From Hoeflea sp. (GTDB taxonomy: Bacteria > Pseudomonadota > Alphaproteobacteria > Rhizobiales > Rhizobiaceae), in contig NZ_NVXQ01000011.1 of assembly GCF_002733955.1 (NCBI RefSeq), forward strand, positions 1 through 64,000: DNA of 64,000 nucleotides, given 5' to 3'. This document shows, piece after piece, positions 6,996-14,539 of this stretch (positions are counted from its first letter, which is position 1; each line of letters begins with the position of its first letter). A program made the translations under genes and the position numbers. The notes beneath the pieces were generated by a model, which worked only from the letters and a program-made list of their open reading frames with translations, had not been told where the DNA came from and did not search any database.

Positions 6996-7193
6996 ATGAA
7001 CTGGGATGTTATTGAAGGCAAGTGGAACGAATACAAGGGCAAGGCTCAGCAGCAGTGGGGCGAGCTGACCAATGACGACCTGGACAAGGTCGAAGGTCGC
7101 CGCGACGAACTGGCCGGCAAGATCCAGGCCCGTTACGGCAAGACCCGCGACGAAGCAGAGCGCGAAATCGACGACTGGCTCAACAAGAACTGA
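6996..7193 (+). CDS. CsbD family stress protein
   Basis: A 65-residue, highly charged protein with the hallmark CsbD start ([20 protein letters not shown]) and the second repeat-like helix [20 protein letters not shown]. It is predicted to be a small helical cytosolic protein. CsbD proteins are strongly induced in general stress responses but have no established biochemical role. The ATG at 6996 follows AAGGAG; a slightly earlier ATG at 6975 would overlap the ribosome-binding site. It is transcribed from the EcfG promoter at 6906-6930 and ended by the terminator at 7207-7239. Confidence 0.95.
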   Translation: MNWDVIEGKWNEYKGKAQQQWGELTNDDLDKVEGRRDELAGKIQARYGKTRDEAEREIDDWLNKN

Positions 7194-7206
7194 TTTCCCC
7201 TTATGA

Positions 7207-7239
7207 AAGGCTCGGCAATATTGTTGCCGGGCCTTTTTT
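7207..7239 (+). terminator. Rho-independent terminator of the CsbD gene
   Basis: AAGG(C/T)CGGCAA pairs with TTGCCGGGCCTT around a short loop, with one mismatch, and is followed by six T. It separates the CsbD gene from the regulator that starts at 7255. Confidence 0.85.
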
Positions 7240-7254
7240 GTCGAAAGTGAATGC

Positions 7255-8037
7255 ATGCCCGGCAAGAACCAGAGTGCTATCCCCAAGGATGCAAGTCCGC
7301 TGGTACGCCGGCTTGGAAGATCCGTCCTATTGACCTCGGAAGAGGTCGACTACCTGGAGACCATGCAGGTCAACCAGGCTTCGGTCCTCAAGGGCGACGA
7401 ATTCATCCATGACGGCGAGCCGTTGCGCGTGACCTTTCTGGTGCGGCGCGGCTGGGTGATCAGATACAGAATCACGCCGGCGGGGCGCCGCCTGATCATA
7501 GGCGTCTCGCTGCCGGGCGATTTCATCGGACTACATGTCAATTTCAGCCATTCATCGATTTTTTCGGCAGCAGCTCTTACCAACAGTTCACTGGCCCTTA
7601 TCGAACCGGTGCGGATTCTCGAAATCCACCGGCGTTTTCCGGTTCTGGCTTCTGGCCTCGACTGGATGTCGATGCGGCATGCCAACATCCTGGCGGAACA
7701 CAAGGTCTCTCTCGGCGCGCGGACGGCGGCGCAGCGCATCCTGCATTTTCTCCTCGAGTTGTGGATAAGGCTCGAACAGGTCGGGCTTGCGAGCGAAGAC
7801 GGCTTTGATCTCGAACTTACCCAGGAGCAGATTGGCGATTGCATGGGGCTCTCCACGGTGCACGTCAATCGTTCGCTCAGCCGGTTGAGCAAGGAGAAGA
7901 TGCTAAAAATCGACAGAGGTTTCGTGACCTTCCCCGACATTTCCAGATCAATTGATTTTGCTGATTTCGACGAGCGTTTCCTGATGGAATTTGCCACCAA
8001 GGCAGACTGCCTGGGGGCGAACAAACGGATCTCCTGA
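7255..8037 (+). CDS. Crp/Fnr family transcriptional regulator
   Basis: A 260-residue regulator with a cyclic-nucleotide-binding-like beta barrel (about 25-140; LRVTFLVRRGWVIRYRITPA and SLPGDFIGLHVNF are typical) and a C-terminal winged helix-turn-helix (LTQEQIGDCMGLSTVHVNRS followed by LSRLSKEKML). No N-terminal cysteine cluster is present, so it is not an iron-sulfur Fnr. The effector is unknown. It starts 15 bases past the CsbD terminator with no EcfG motif nearby, so it probably has another promoter or is read through. The position between stress genes suggests a regulatory link but does not prove one. Confidence 0.9.
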   Translation: MPGKNQSAIPKDASPLVRRLGRSVLLTSEEVDYLETMQVNQASVLKGDEFIHDGEPLRVTFLVRRGWVIRYRITPAGRRLIIGVSLPGDFIGLHVNFSHSSIFSAAALTNSSLALIEPVRILEIHRRFPVLASGLDWMSMRHANILAEHKVSLGARTAAQRILHFLLELWIRLEQVGLASEDGFDLELTQEQIGDCMGLSTVHVNRSLSRLSKEKMLKIDRGFVTFPDISRSIDFADFDERFLMEFATKADCLGANKRIS

Positions 8038-8242
8038 TTCCTGGCGGGTGATTAACCTGTGTAATAGACACGCCTCCGCCACCCCCTATTTTCGGCGGAC
8101 CCAAACGGTTTGTGCCATAATCCGAACAGCGCCGGCCGCTAACGGGTACAACCGAGTGCTCCGGCACGGTTCAGGAAATCTTGCATCAGCCGCGCAAACA
8201 GACTAGCGGATATATCTCGCACCGCATTGAAAGAGCCCCGAT

Positions 8243-9904
8243 TTGTTTTACCGATTCCAGCCGGTTCTGGTCTTTATAGTGGTGGCTGTCGTTGGCATGC
8301 TGACGGCAGTTGCGTCCTGGTACACGATCGATCAGGCAAACCGGTTCACCTTCATCGGCATAGCCGATGACGCAGTACAGCGGATCGGTGACCGCATCGA
8401 AAACCACATGCTGCTGATCAAGTCGGTCGAGGCCCATTTCCAGGCGACAGGCGAAGTGCCAAGCGTGGAAGCGTTCAAGACCTATGTGAGCTACCTGCAA
8501 AAGACTGAACAGTTCAACGGGGTTCAGGGGCTGGGATTTGCCCGTTACGTGCAAACCGGACCGCAGTCGGATCAGGCCATCTCGGCTGAACTGGACCGTA
8601 ATTACGGTCTGTCGCGTTCGTCCTGGCCCGAAACGAGCGAGAACTACCGCACTCCCATCGTCATGCTCGAGCCGGAAACCGAGGCCAACCGGCGGGCTCT
8701 GGGCTTTGACATGTACTCCGAACCGGTGCGGCGGGCGGCAATTCTCGCTGCTCTGTCCGAACAGCGCCTGCGTGCGTCGGGCACGGTGGAACTGGTCCAG
8801 GAAGACTTTCAGGATCCGAAGGCCGGGTTCCTGATGTACACGCCTTTTTTCGCTCCCAATTCCGGCCGCCCGCTCGGCTTCGTCTATGCCCCGTTTCGCA
8901 TTCCCGATCTGTTTGAATCCGCGCTCAACCGGTCACCGACCTTGCCGATCCATGTAACGGCCTGGGACGGAGAGCCGGCGGATGCAAGCCTGATTTACCA
9001 ATCGGTGAACAGGCCGAGCCAGCGCATGGATGCGCCGTCCCCGTCGCAAAGGTCCATTGAAGTGGCCGGGCGCACCTGGACGGTGGAGTTCCAGGCCTCG
9101 GAAGTCTACCGGCCGCCTGTGGACCAGACCCGGACCCTGATGCTGGCAATTGCCAGCCTACTTCTGGCCGGCGCGCTCGCTGCATCGTCGCGCGCCCAGC
9201 AACGCACCATCGAGGTTGGCGAAGCGCTGCGGCAACAATCCGAACGGGCCTTGTCCGACCGTGAATTCCTGCTTCAGGAAATGAAGCACCGGATCAAGAA
9301 CATGATCGCCCGGGTGATGGCGATGTCACGGCAAACGGCGCGGTCGGCTGATGACCTGAACGACTTCACGCAATCATTCACTGCAAGACTGCAGGCGATG
9401 GCCGCCTCCCAGGATCTGCTGGCACGCACGGCCTGGCAAAGCGCTGACCTCAAGACACTCCTGGAGCAGGAACTCAAGCAGCTGTTTGGCGGCGATATGG
9501 ATGAAAGCAATCTCAAGGGTCCGGCCATCGAACTCAATGAGGTTGCGGCCCAGGCCTTCGGGCTGGCTTTTCACGAGCTGGCGACCAATGCGCTCAAATA
9601 CGGCTCCGCGCTGTCAGACACGGGAAAGCTCGACATCTGGTGGCGAATTGAGCCCGACGAGAAAAGACGGGATTTTCTGGTCTTCTCCTGGCGGGAGCGC
9701 AGCGAAACCCCGCTTGACGAGCAAAATTCAAACGCACTTGCCCGCAAGGGCGGGTTTGGAACCAAGCTGCTCGACGCGACAATGCGGGTGGAGCTTGGCG
9801 GATCTCTGCACATTGTTCCAGACGAGTACGGGATCGATGTCACCATTACCGTGCCGCATGAGCGGGTGAAGGCAAATCACCGGCATTCCGGTGCGGACAA
9901 ATAG
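8243..9904 (+). CDS. CHASE-domain HWE sensor histidine kinase
   Basis: A 553-residue membrane kinase: TM1 about 7-28 (VLVFIVVAVVGMLTAVASWY), an extracytoplasmic CHASE-type sensor domain about 40-260 (it includes QGLGFARYV and the GFLMYTPFFAPNSGRPLGFV region), TM2 about 296-315, then the phosphoacceptor helix with EMKHRIKNMIARVMAMSRQT (His349) and an HWE/HisKA_2 ATPase domain with the canonical N-box FHELATNALKYGSAL, FSWRERSE and GGFGTKLLDATM. It starts at TTG 8243; no ATG occurs in frame before residue 19. It is a good candidate for a PhyR kinase that senses a periplasmic signal. The preceding 205-base gap shows no EcfG motif. Confidence 0.9.
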   Translation: MFYRFQPVLVFIVVAVVGMLTAVASWYTIDQANRFTFIGIADDAVQRIGDRIENHMLLIKSVEAHFQATGEVPSVEAFKTYVSYLQKTEQFNGVQGLGFARYVQTGPQSDQAISAELDRNYGLSRSSWPETSENYRTPIVMLEPETEANRRALGFDMYSEPVRRAAILAALSEQRLRASGTVELVQEDFQDPKAGFLMYTPFFAPNSGRPLGFVYAPFRIPDLFESALNRSPTLPIHVTAWDGEPADASLIYQSVNRPSQRMDAPSPSQRSIEVAGRTWTVEFQASEVYRPPVDQTRTLMLAIASLLLAGALAASSRAQQRTIEVGEALRQQSERALSDREFLLQEMKHRIKNMIARVMAMSRQTARSADDLNDFTQSFTARLQAMAASQDLLARTAWQSADLKTLLEQELKQLFGGDMDESNLKGPAIELNEVAAQAFGLAFHELATNALKYGSALSDTGKLDIWWRIEPDEKRRDFLVFSWRERSETPLDEQNSNALARKGGFGTKLLDATMRVELGGSLHIVPDEYGIDVTITVPHERVKANHRHSGADK

Positions 9905-10001
9905 GCCGCGTTCCGTTTCTTTCCACCTCTCGCGAGCGCCCTTTCTGATGCGCCGGTCCTTGCGCCGGGCCTTGCGCCGCCCGGTTTAAGCCTCAAGGCT
10001 C

Positions 10002-10026
10002 GGAACGATCGGCCCCGCGCTGCATT
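10002..10026 (+). promoter_or_regulatory. Possible EcfG promoter (CATT variant) of the permease gene
   Basis: GGAAC at 10002-10006 followed after 16 bases by CATT at 10023-10026. It has the same -10 variant as the nepR promoter. The start codon is 26 bases downstream, and a small inverted repeat (CCCCTTTT and AAAGGGG) lies in the leader. Confidence 0.5.
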
Positions 10027-10052
10027 GTCCCCTTTTACAAAGGGGCATTTGC

Positions 10053-11168
10053 ATGAAGCGTCTTTATCGGATGGAGCCGCCGGTGGTGCGCATTGCAGCC
10101 AAATCCGGCATGGATGCCGGGCTGCAATCACTGGCGCGTATCGCCATCATCGTAACCGGCTTGCTGGCAACGCTTGCAGCGCTCGACCAGGCGCAGCCTT
10201 TTCTGGCCCCTGTCAGTCTTGCCGTGATCACCGGTCTGATGGCCTCCCCTGTTTCCTCCGCACTGGAACGGGTGGTTCCGGCGTCGCTGGCCGCGGCTAC
10301 CGTCGTCATCCTGTTTCTTGCGCTCATCGGGTCTGCCGTGGCTCTGTTTTCAATGCCGCTTTCGATCTGGACCGACCGGCTGCCGGAAATCTGGCATGAG
10401 ATGCAGCGCCATCTGATCAACTGGCGCACCGTCTTCGACACGCTCGGCGGAGTACAGGAACAGATCCGCACCATTGCCGGCGGCAAAGCCGAGATGACCG
10501 TCGATATTGCCGAGAATTCCGCAGTCGAAGAGATTGCGACACTGGCGCCCGCGCTGATGGCGCAGATCGTTCTGTTTCTGGCAAGCCTCTACTTCTTTCT
10601 CGCCACGCGCCACTCCATCCGCACCAGCGTGCTGTCCCTTTGTTTCACCCGCCACGCACGATTGAGAACCGCCAGGGTGTTCAGGGACGCGGAATGGTTC
10701 GTCTCGCGCTATCTGCTGTCGATCACCGTGATCAATGCCGGTCTTGGCCTGGCGACGACCACTGTGATGTGGTTGCTTGGCGTCCCGCAGCCCTATCTCT
10801 GGGGCATGCTGGCCTTCTGCCTCAACTATATTGTCTATATCGGACCGGCCGTCATGGCGGTGATCCTGCTTGGCGTGGGCCTGGCGACCTGGGACAGCCC
10901 GCCAGCGATCTTCCTGCCTGTCGGCGCCTATCTGACGCTCAACATGATCGAGGCGCAATTCATCACGCCGCAGGTGATCGGGCGCTCCGTCACGCTCAAT
11001 CCGTTCTTCGTGTTTCTGTCGCTGGCATTCTGGATCTGGCTCTGGGGACCAGTGGGCGGCCTGCTTGCTGTGCCCTTCCTGCTGGTCGGGTACGCGGTGA
11101 TCAGGAACGCCTTCCCGGTCCAGACCGGCGCGACCCATACGGCGTCCCATTCCATCAAAAAAAAATGA
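10053..11168 (+). CDS. AI-2E family transporter (PerM/TqsA-like permease)
   Basis: A 371-residue polytopic membrane protein of the AI-2E/PerM family, with about eight transmembrane segments. Family landmarks: paired N-terminal helices (IAIIVTGLLATLAALDQAQP and FLAPVSLAVITGLM), a soluble insertion about 110-165, AEWFVSRYLLSITVINAGLG, the GVPQPYLWGMLAFCLNYIVY motif, NMIEAQFITPQVIGRSVTLN and LWGPVGGLLAVPFLL. Members export or exchange small molecules or ions; the substrate here is not predictable and autoinducer-2 should not be assumed. It ends only a few bases before the next EcfG promoter. Confidence 0.88.
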   Translation: MKRLYRMEPPVVRIAAKSGMDAGLQSLARIAIIVTGLLATLAALDQAQPFLAPVSLAVITGLMASPVSSALERVVPASLAAATVVILFLALIGSAVALFSMPLSIWTDRLPEIWHEMQRHLINWRTVFDTLGGVQEQIRTIAGGKAEMTVDIAENSAVEEIATLAPALMAQIVLFLASLYFFLATRHSIRTSVLSLCFTRHARLRTARVFRDAEWFVSRYLLSITVINAGLGLATTTVMWLLGVPQPYLWGMLAFCLNYIVYIGPAVMAVILLGVGLATWDSPPAIFLPVGAYLTLNMIEAQFITPQVIGRSVTLNPFFVFLSLAFWIWLWGPVGGLLAVPFLLVGYAVIRNAFPVQTGATHTASHSIKKK

Positions 11169-11176
11169 ACCCGGCT

Positions 11177-11201
11177 GGAACCATGATCGGGTGAGGACGT
11201 T
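11177..11201 (+). promoter_or_regulatory. EcfG promoter of the PRC-barrel gene
   Basis: GGAAC at 11177-11181 and CGTT at 11198-11201 with a 16-base spacer, beginning 9 bases after the permease stop codon and about 90 bases before the ATG at 11293. Confidence 0.85.
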
Positions 11202-11292
11202 AATCCACCGTAACCATCGCCGAGCCGGACCAGCGCTCTCACACACTCGATCCAGCCCGGCGTGCACCTTTCGATGCAAAAAGGAAATTACC

Positions 11293-12210
11293 ATGTTCAA
11301 GACACTTTTGGCCAGCACCGCACTCGCCACACTCGTTACCACGTCGGCGATGGCGGCTAGCACCACCACCACAGCAACGACCGACGCCACCGCAACCGGT
11401 TCTGAAACCGTTGTGACAACCGACGCCAATGCAAGCATGCACCAGGGCGACAACCTCGCCAGCAACCTGATCGGTTCGGCTGTCTACGGTTCGGCCGCTG
11501 AAGATGCTGAAATGATCGGCGACATCAACGACATCGTGATCTCGCCTGAAGGCGACGTTGCCTCGATCATCGTCGGCGTCGGCGGCTTTCTCGGCATCGG
11601 CGAAAAGGACGTCGCCGTTGACTATGAAACCATCGAATGGGCTGACCGCGATGGCGAACGTTGGCTGGTTGCCAACATGACCCGCGAGCAGCTTGAAGCA
11701 GCCCCTGCGTTTGACCGCAACGCGCTGTACAACGAAGCCCGTTCCACTGACGAAGACATGAACACCACCGGTCAGATGGCAGCAGAAGACCGCACTGCCG
11801 AGAACATCGAAGACGGCGACAGCGCTGTCGAGATGGCTGAAGAAAAGACCATGGGCATTGATCGCTCGTCGATGACGCAGGTGACGACGGATGACCTTAC
11901 CGCCGAAAACCTGATCGGCCGCACGGTCTACAGCTCCACTGATGAAAACATCGGTGAAGTCGGCGACGTCCTTCTGACTGCTGACAACAAGGTCGAAGGC
12001 TTCATCCTCGACGTTGGCGGTTTCCTGGGCATGGGCGAAAAAGAAGTCGCCGTTTCGCCTGAAAACCTCGACATCCGCGCTGATGCCGATGGCGAACTGA
12101 CCATCTTCACGCCCTTCACCGAAGAGCAGCTGGAAGCTCAGAAGGAATATTCGGAAGAAAACTGGGAAGCTGAACGCGACAGCATGATCCTGGTTGTTCC
12201 GGCTGGCTAA
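11293..12210 (+). CDS. Secreted protein with two PRC-barrel domains
   Basis: A 305-residue protein with a signal peptide (MFKTLLASTALATLVTTSAM, cleavage near AMA-A), a Thr-rich linker, and two PRC-barrel-like domains that resemble each other: residues about 57-125 (ENLIG-type motif SNLIGSAVYG, then VGVGGFLGIGEKDVAV) and about 205-275 (ENLIGRTVYS, VGGFLGMGEKEVAV). An acidic linker of about 70 residues separates them. The protein should be periplasmic. The ATG at 11293 follows AAGGAAAT; upstream in-frame residues overlap the promoter region. Function unknown; stress control is inferred from the EcfG promoter. Confidence 0.9.
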   Translation: MFKTLLASTALATLVTTSAMAASTTTTATTDATATGSETVVTTDANASMHQGDNLASNLIGSAVYGSAAEDAEMIGDINDIVISPEGDVASIIVGVGGFLGIGEKDVAVDYETIEWADRDGERWLVANMTREQLEAAPAFDRNALYNEARSTDEDMNTTGQMAAEDRTAENIEDGDSAVEMAEEKTMGIDRSSMTQVTTDDLTAENLIGRTVYSSTDENIGEVGDVLLTADNKVEGFILDVGGFLGMGEKEVAVSPENLDIRADADGELTIFTPFTEEQLEAQKEYSEENWEAERDSMILVVPAG

Positions 12211-12237
12211 TCTGCCGGATCCGAACCCCAGCCCTGA

Positions 12238-12269
12238 GGCCGCCGGTTTATTCCGGCGGCCTTTTTTTT
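12238..12269 (+). terminator. Rho-independent terminator of the PRC-barrel gene
   Basis: GGCCGCCGG (12238-12246) pairs with CCGGCGGCC (12253-12261) around a 6-base loop and is followed by eight T. Confidence 0.92.
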
Positions 12270-12290
12270 GTGATTCAGACGGCACAGAAC

Positions 12291-12315
12291 GGAACCATCG
12301 CTGCACAGGGGCGTT
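12291..12315 (+). promoter_or_regulatory. EcfG promoter of the DUF883 operon
   Basis: GGAAC at 12291-12295 and CGTT at 12312-12315 with a 16-base spacer, 33 bases upstream of the ATG at 12348. Confidence 0.85.
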
Positions 12316-12347
12316 GGTGAGGTGAAATCAAACAGGAGACAATCCAA

Positions 12348-12683
12348 ATGGCTGCTACCAGCAAATCCACACGTTCGAACGGCAATGCAAACCCGATCGT
12401 TGACGACATCGCCGAACGCGCCGCGCGTATCCGCGAAGACCTTGCAGCACTGAGCGAGGCAATTGCCGGCGCCGGTTCGGTCAAGACGGGCATTGCGCGC
12501 GAAGCGGCTGAACACAAGATCGACGAACTGCTCAAGAACGGCGAGCAGGTTGTGGCCGACCTGTCCAAGCAATATGCCCGCGCCGAACAGCAGGTCAGCA
12601 CCACGGTTCGGGAAAAACCGCTCCAGTCGCTCGGTGTCGCAGTGGCAGCAGGCTTCCTGGCCGCGATTATCCTGCGCCGGTAA
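12348..12683 (+). CDS. DUF883 (YqjD/ElaB-like) membrane-anchored protein
   Basis: A 111-residue protein built as a long charged helix or coiled coil (about 18-85: IVDDIAERAARIREDLAALS and following) ending in one C-terminal membrane anchor (QSLGVAVAAGFLAAIILRR). This is the architecture of ElaB/YqjD/YgaM proteins, which in Escherichia coli are induced in stationary phase and bind ribosomes at the membrane. The next gene begins 6 bases after its stop and encodes a holin-like membrane protein, the same pairing as yqjD-yqjE. Promoter: EcfG motif at 12291-12315. Confidence 0.88.
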   Translation: MAATSKSTRSNGNANPIVDDIAERAARIREDLAALSEAIAGAGSVKTGIAREAAEHKIDELLKNGEQVVADLSKQYARAEQQVSTTVREKPLQSLGVAVAAGFLAAIILRR

Positions 12684-12689
12684 TTGCTG

Positions 12690-13103
12690 ATGTCCCCGGT
12701 CCTTCCCCTTACCTCGCTTGTCTCGTCCTATGCCGGGTCAAAGGCCCGGCAATGGCGCCGTGACGCGATCCTGTTCGGTTTCATGTGCCTCATGGCGCTG
12801 ATGGCGAGCGGGGCTCTGTTTGCCGCCTTTGCGCTGCTCATGGCCGAGACCTATGGCGCGATCTACGGCTTGCTCGCCGCAGCGGGACTGGCCCTGGTTC
12901 TGGCCCTGCTGGCCATGGGCATCCGTGCGCTGCTGCGCCGCAGAGCCCGTCGCCGGATGAATGTCGCTATGGCAGGCCGGGCCTCGGCACTCGCAGTGAC
13001 CTCGGCCTCCACACTGATCGCGCAGAACAAGTCGACGGCCATCATCGCCGGACTGGTGGTTGGCGCCCTCGCCGGCACCATGATGCGCTCGAACAACGAT
13101 TGA
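12690..13103 (+). CDS. Putative holin-X/YqjE-like membrane protein
   Basis: A 137-residue protein with two adjacent transmembrane helices (about 30-53, FMCLMALMASGALFAAFALL, and about 58-80, GLLAAAGLALVLALLAMGI), an Arg-rich cytoplasmic stretch (RALLRRRARRRMN), and a third hydrophobic segment near the C-terminus (AIIAGLVVGALAGTMM). Size and layout resemble the putative actinobacterial holin-X/YqjE group, often found beside DUF883 genes. The ATG at 12690 is chosen over TTG 12684. It is translationally close-coupled to the DUF883 gene and probably shares its EcfG promoter. Confidence 0.75.
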   Translation: MSPVLPLTSLVSSYAGSKARQWRRDAILFGFMCLMALMASGALFAAFALLMAETYGAIYGLLAAAGLALVLALLAMGIRALLRRRARRRMNVAMAGRASALAVTSASTLIAQNKSTAIIAGLVVGALAGTMMRSNND

Positions 13104-13158
13104 GCCGCAGGCTGCCCGACAGACCGAGGCCACTCAGACCAGACGCAGGAGTTTCAAT

Positions 13159-13365
13159 ATGACCAAGCCAACAGATCCAATCAACGTCCGCCAAGCGCGC
13201 CAGGGAAAACCAGTGCTGGTGATCCTGGCCGTCAGCATGGTTCTTGCCGTGATCGCCGCCTGGGTGCTGTGGGGCGCCATTGCCGAGGATACCGAGGACG
13301 GCATGGCGGAGGGAGCGTCGATCTCGCTTCAGCAATCTCCGTCATACGCACCCGTAACTGCTTGA
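13159..13365 (+). CDS. Small single-pass membrane protein, 68 aa
   Basis: The 68-residue product has a positively charged N-terminus (RQARQGKP), one transmembrane helix (about 19-40, VLVILAVSMVLAVIAAWVLW) and an acidic tail (AEDTEDGMAEG), suggesting an inner-membrane protein with its C-terminus outside. CAGGAG precedes the ATG. It begins 55 bases after the holin-like gene and may be the third gene of that stress operon. No family is recognised. Confidence 0.65.
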   Translation: MTKPTDPINVRQARQGKPVLVILAVSMVLAVIAAWVLWGAIAEDTEDGMAEGASISLQQSPSYAPVTA

Positions 13366-13405
13366 TATTTAACCGTTACCAAACCATCTCGAAAGGACGC
13401 AGATC

Positions 13406-13921
13406 ATGGCAAAATCAGCAATCGCAAGCCTCACGCCAGAGGCCTCCAATGACCGAATCAACACGGGTCTGAAGGCCGACTACCGAAAGTCGATGTCCAA
13501 GGACCTGTCCGAGATCCTGGCTGCCACCTATCGTTTGACGATCAAGAGCCACATCTACCACTGGAACGTTGTCGGCCCGATCTTCAAATCGATCCATGAG
13601 CTTACCGAAGAACATTACAACGAGCTGTTCGGGGCGACCGACGTCATCGCCGAGCGGATTCGCGCGCTGGGCCACCTTGCGCCGGTCAGTCTCGACATGG
13701 CGAAATCCTTCGCACCGACCGCTTCAGATGTCGATCAGGCGTCTGCCCACGACATGGTTGCCGATCTGATCAAGGATCATGAGCAGACCGTTCGCGACAT
13801 GCGCAAGGCCGCGGGCGATGCCGGTGAAAACGGCGACAATGTTACCGAGGACATGCTGACCGAGCGGCTGAACTTCCACGAGAAAGCCCTGTGGATGCTG
13901 CGTTCGGTCGTCGCCAACTGA
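13406..13921 (+). CDS. dps: Dps family DNA-protection ferritin
   Basis: A 171-residue Dps-type ferritin: it stores iron by oxidising Fe(II) with peroxide and compacts DNA. The ferroxidase region is visible as IKSHIYHWNVVGPIFKSIHE followed by LTEEHYNELFGATDVIAERI, with the conserved His of YHWN and the acidic HE..EE residues. The N-terminal extension is Lys/Arg-containing and could contact DNA. It closes the stress cluster and is followed by a strong terminator. No exact EcfG motif precedes it (only a degenerate GTAAC-N15-CGTT), so its promoter is unclear. Confidence 0.95.
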   Translation: MAKSAIASLTPEASNDRINTGLKADYRKSMSKDLSEILAATYRLTIKSHIYHWNVVGPIFKSIHELTEEHYNELFGATDVIAERIRALGHLAPVSLDMAKSFAPTASDVDQASAHDMVADLIKDHEQTVRDMRKAAGDAGENGDNVTEDMLTERLNFHEKALWMLRSVVAN

Positions 13922-13947
13922 CCAGGCCGCATCGCCGGTTCTCTCCA

Positions 13948-13979
13948 AGGGCAGAGGCTTAAACGCTTCTGCCCTTTTT
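13948..13979 (+). terminator. Rho-independent terminator of dps
   Basis: AGGGCAGAGGC (13948-13958) pairs with GCTTCTGCCCT (13964-13974), with one G-T pair, and is followed by a T run. Confidence 0.88.
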
Positions 13980-13998
13980 GCTGCGCAATTTCAGGCAC

Positions 13999-14019
13999 AA
14001 AAAAACCCGCCGGAGCGGG
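13999..14019 (-). terminator. Terminator of tRNA-Leu (minus strand)
   Basis: On the minus strand CCCGCTCCGGCGGG forms a short hairpin followed by seven T. It begins 8 bases past the 3' end of the tRNA gene. Confidence 0.75.
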
Positions 14020-14026
14020 TGTTTTA

Positions 14027-14113
14027 TGGTGCGGTCGAGAAGACTCGAACTTCCACGGGTTTAACCCCACAGCGACCTCAACGCTGCGCGTCTACCAATT
14101 CCGCCACGACCGC
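14027..14113 (-). tRNA. tRNA-Leu (anticodon GAG)
   Basis: An 87-base class II tRNA with CCA encoded at 14029-14027. The acceptor stem pairs GCGGTCG with CGACCGC; the D-arm region reads GGCGGAATTGGTAGACGC, typical of tRNA-Leu; the anticodon stem CAGCG/CGCTG holds the loop TTGAGGT, giving anticodon GAG (codons CUC/CUU). A long variable arm (GTGGGGTTTAACCCCGT) and the GTTCGAGTC T-loop complete the fold. Confidence 0.96.
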
Positions 14114-14539
14114 ACGTGGTAGAGCCGAAACCTGTCCGGCGCGCTGCATGTAGCAAATGGATATGCGCTGCACAAGCGCATTCGTCACAAAAAACACATG
14201 TGTTCGCTGTCAGCGGAAATTCAGCTTTCTCAAGCCGAAATGTAAGCCCTGCAACAGCACTGAGCAGGCCTGTCTGCTGCTACAGCCGGACTGCGTGACG
14301 GCGATCGTGAGGTGGATGTAGTGTTGGCGCCAGATTGCAGCCAATCTCGCTGGGGGAAACCGCCGCCACCTGATTCTCTTCGCCTGTTCGATGAGCGCGC
14401 CGGGACACGAAGCCGACACTGGTCCAAACGTGTCGCCCATGCCCCGCCGCGCCAAGAGCGCCACACGCGCACGCAGAGGTGATTGGCCCCTCGCATCTGG
14501 CCGGTTCCATTTGCCGACAAACGGATCTAGACAGGTTTC
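14114..14539. other. Intergenic stretch without a convincing gene
   Basis: This 426-base gap between tRNA-Leu and lipB holds only short overlapping frames on both strands with no family resemblance, no ribosome-binding site and atypical Cys/Arg-rich composition. It presumably contains the tRNA and lipB promoters, but none stands out by eye. Confidence 0.5.

Noticed and set aside
13354-13377. GTAAC-N15-CGTT upstream of dps as a further EcfG promoter
   Set aside because: One mismatch in the -35 and a 15-base spacer, where all eight exact copies have 16. It may be a weak site, but the sequence does not justify the call.
14230-14520. Minus-strand 96-codon frame between tRNA-Leu and lipB
   Set aside because: Cys/Arg-rich composition, no ribosome-binding site and overlap with several equally poor frames; no family resemblance.
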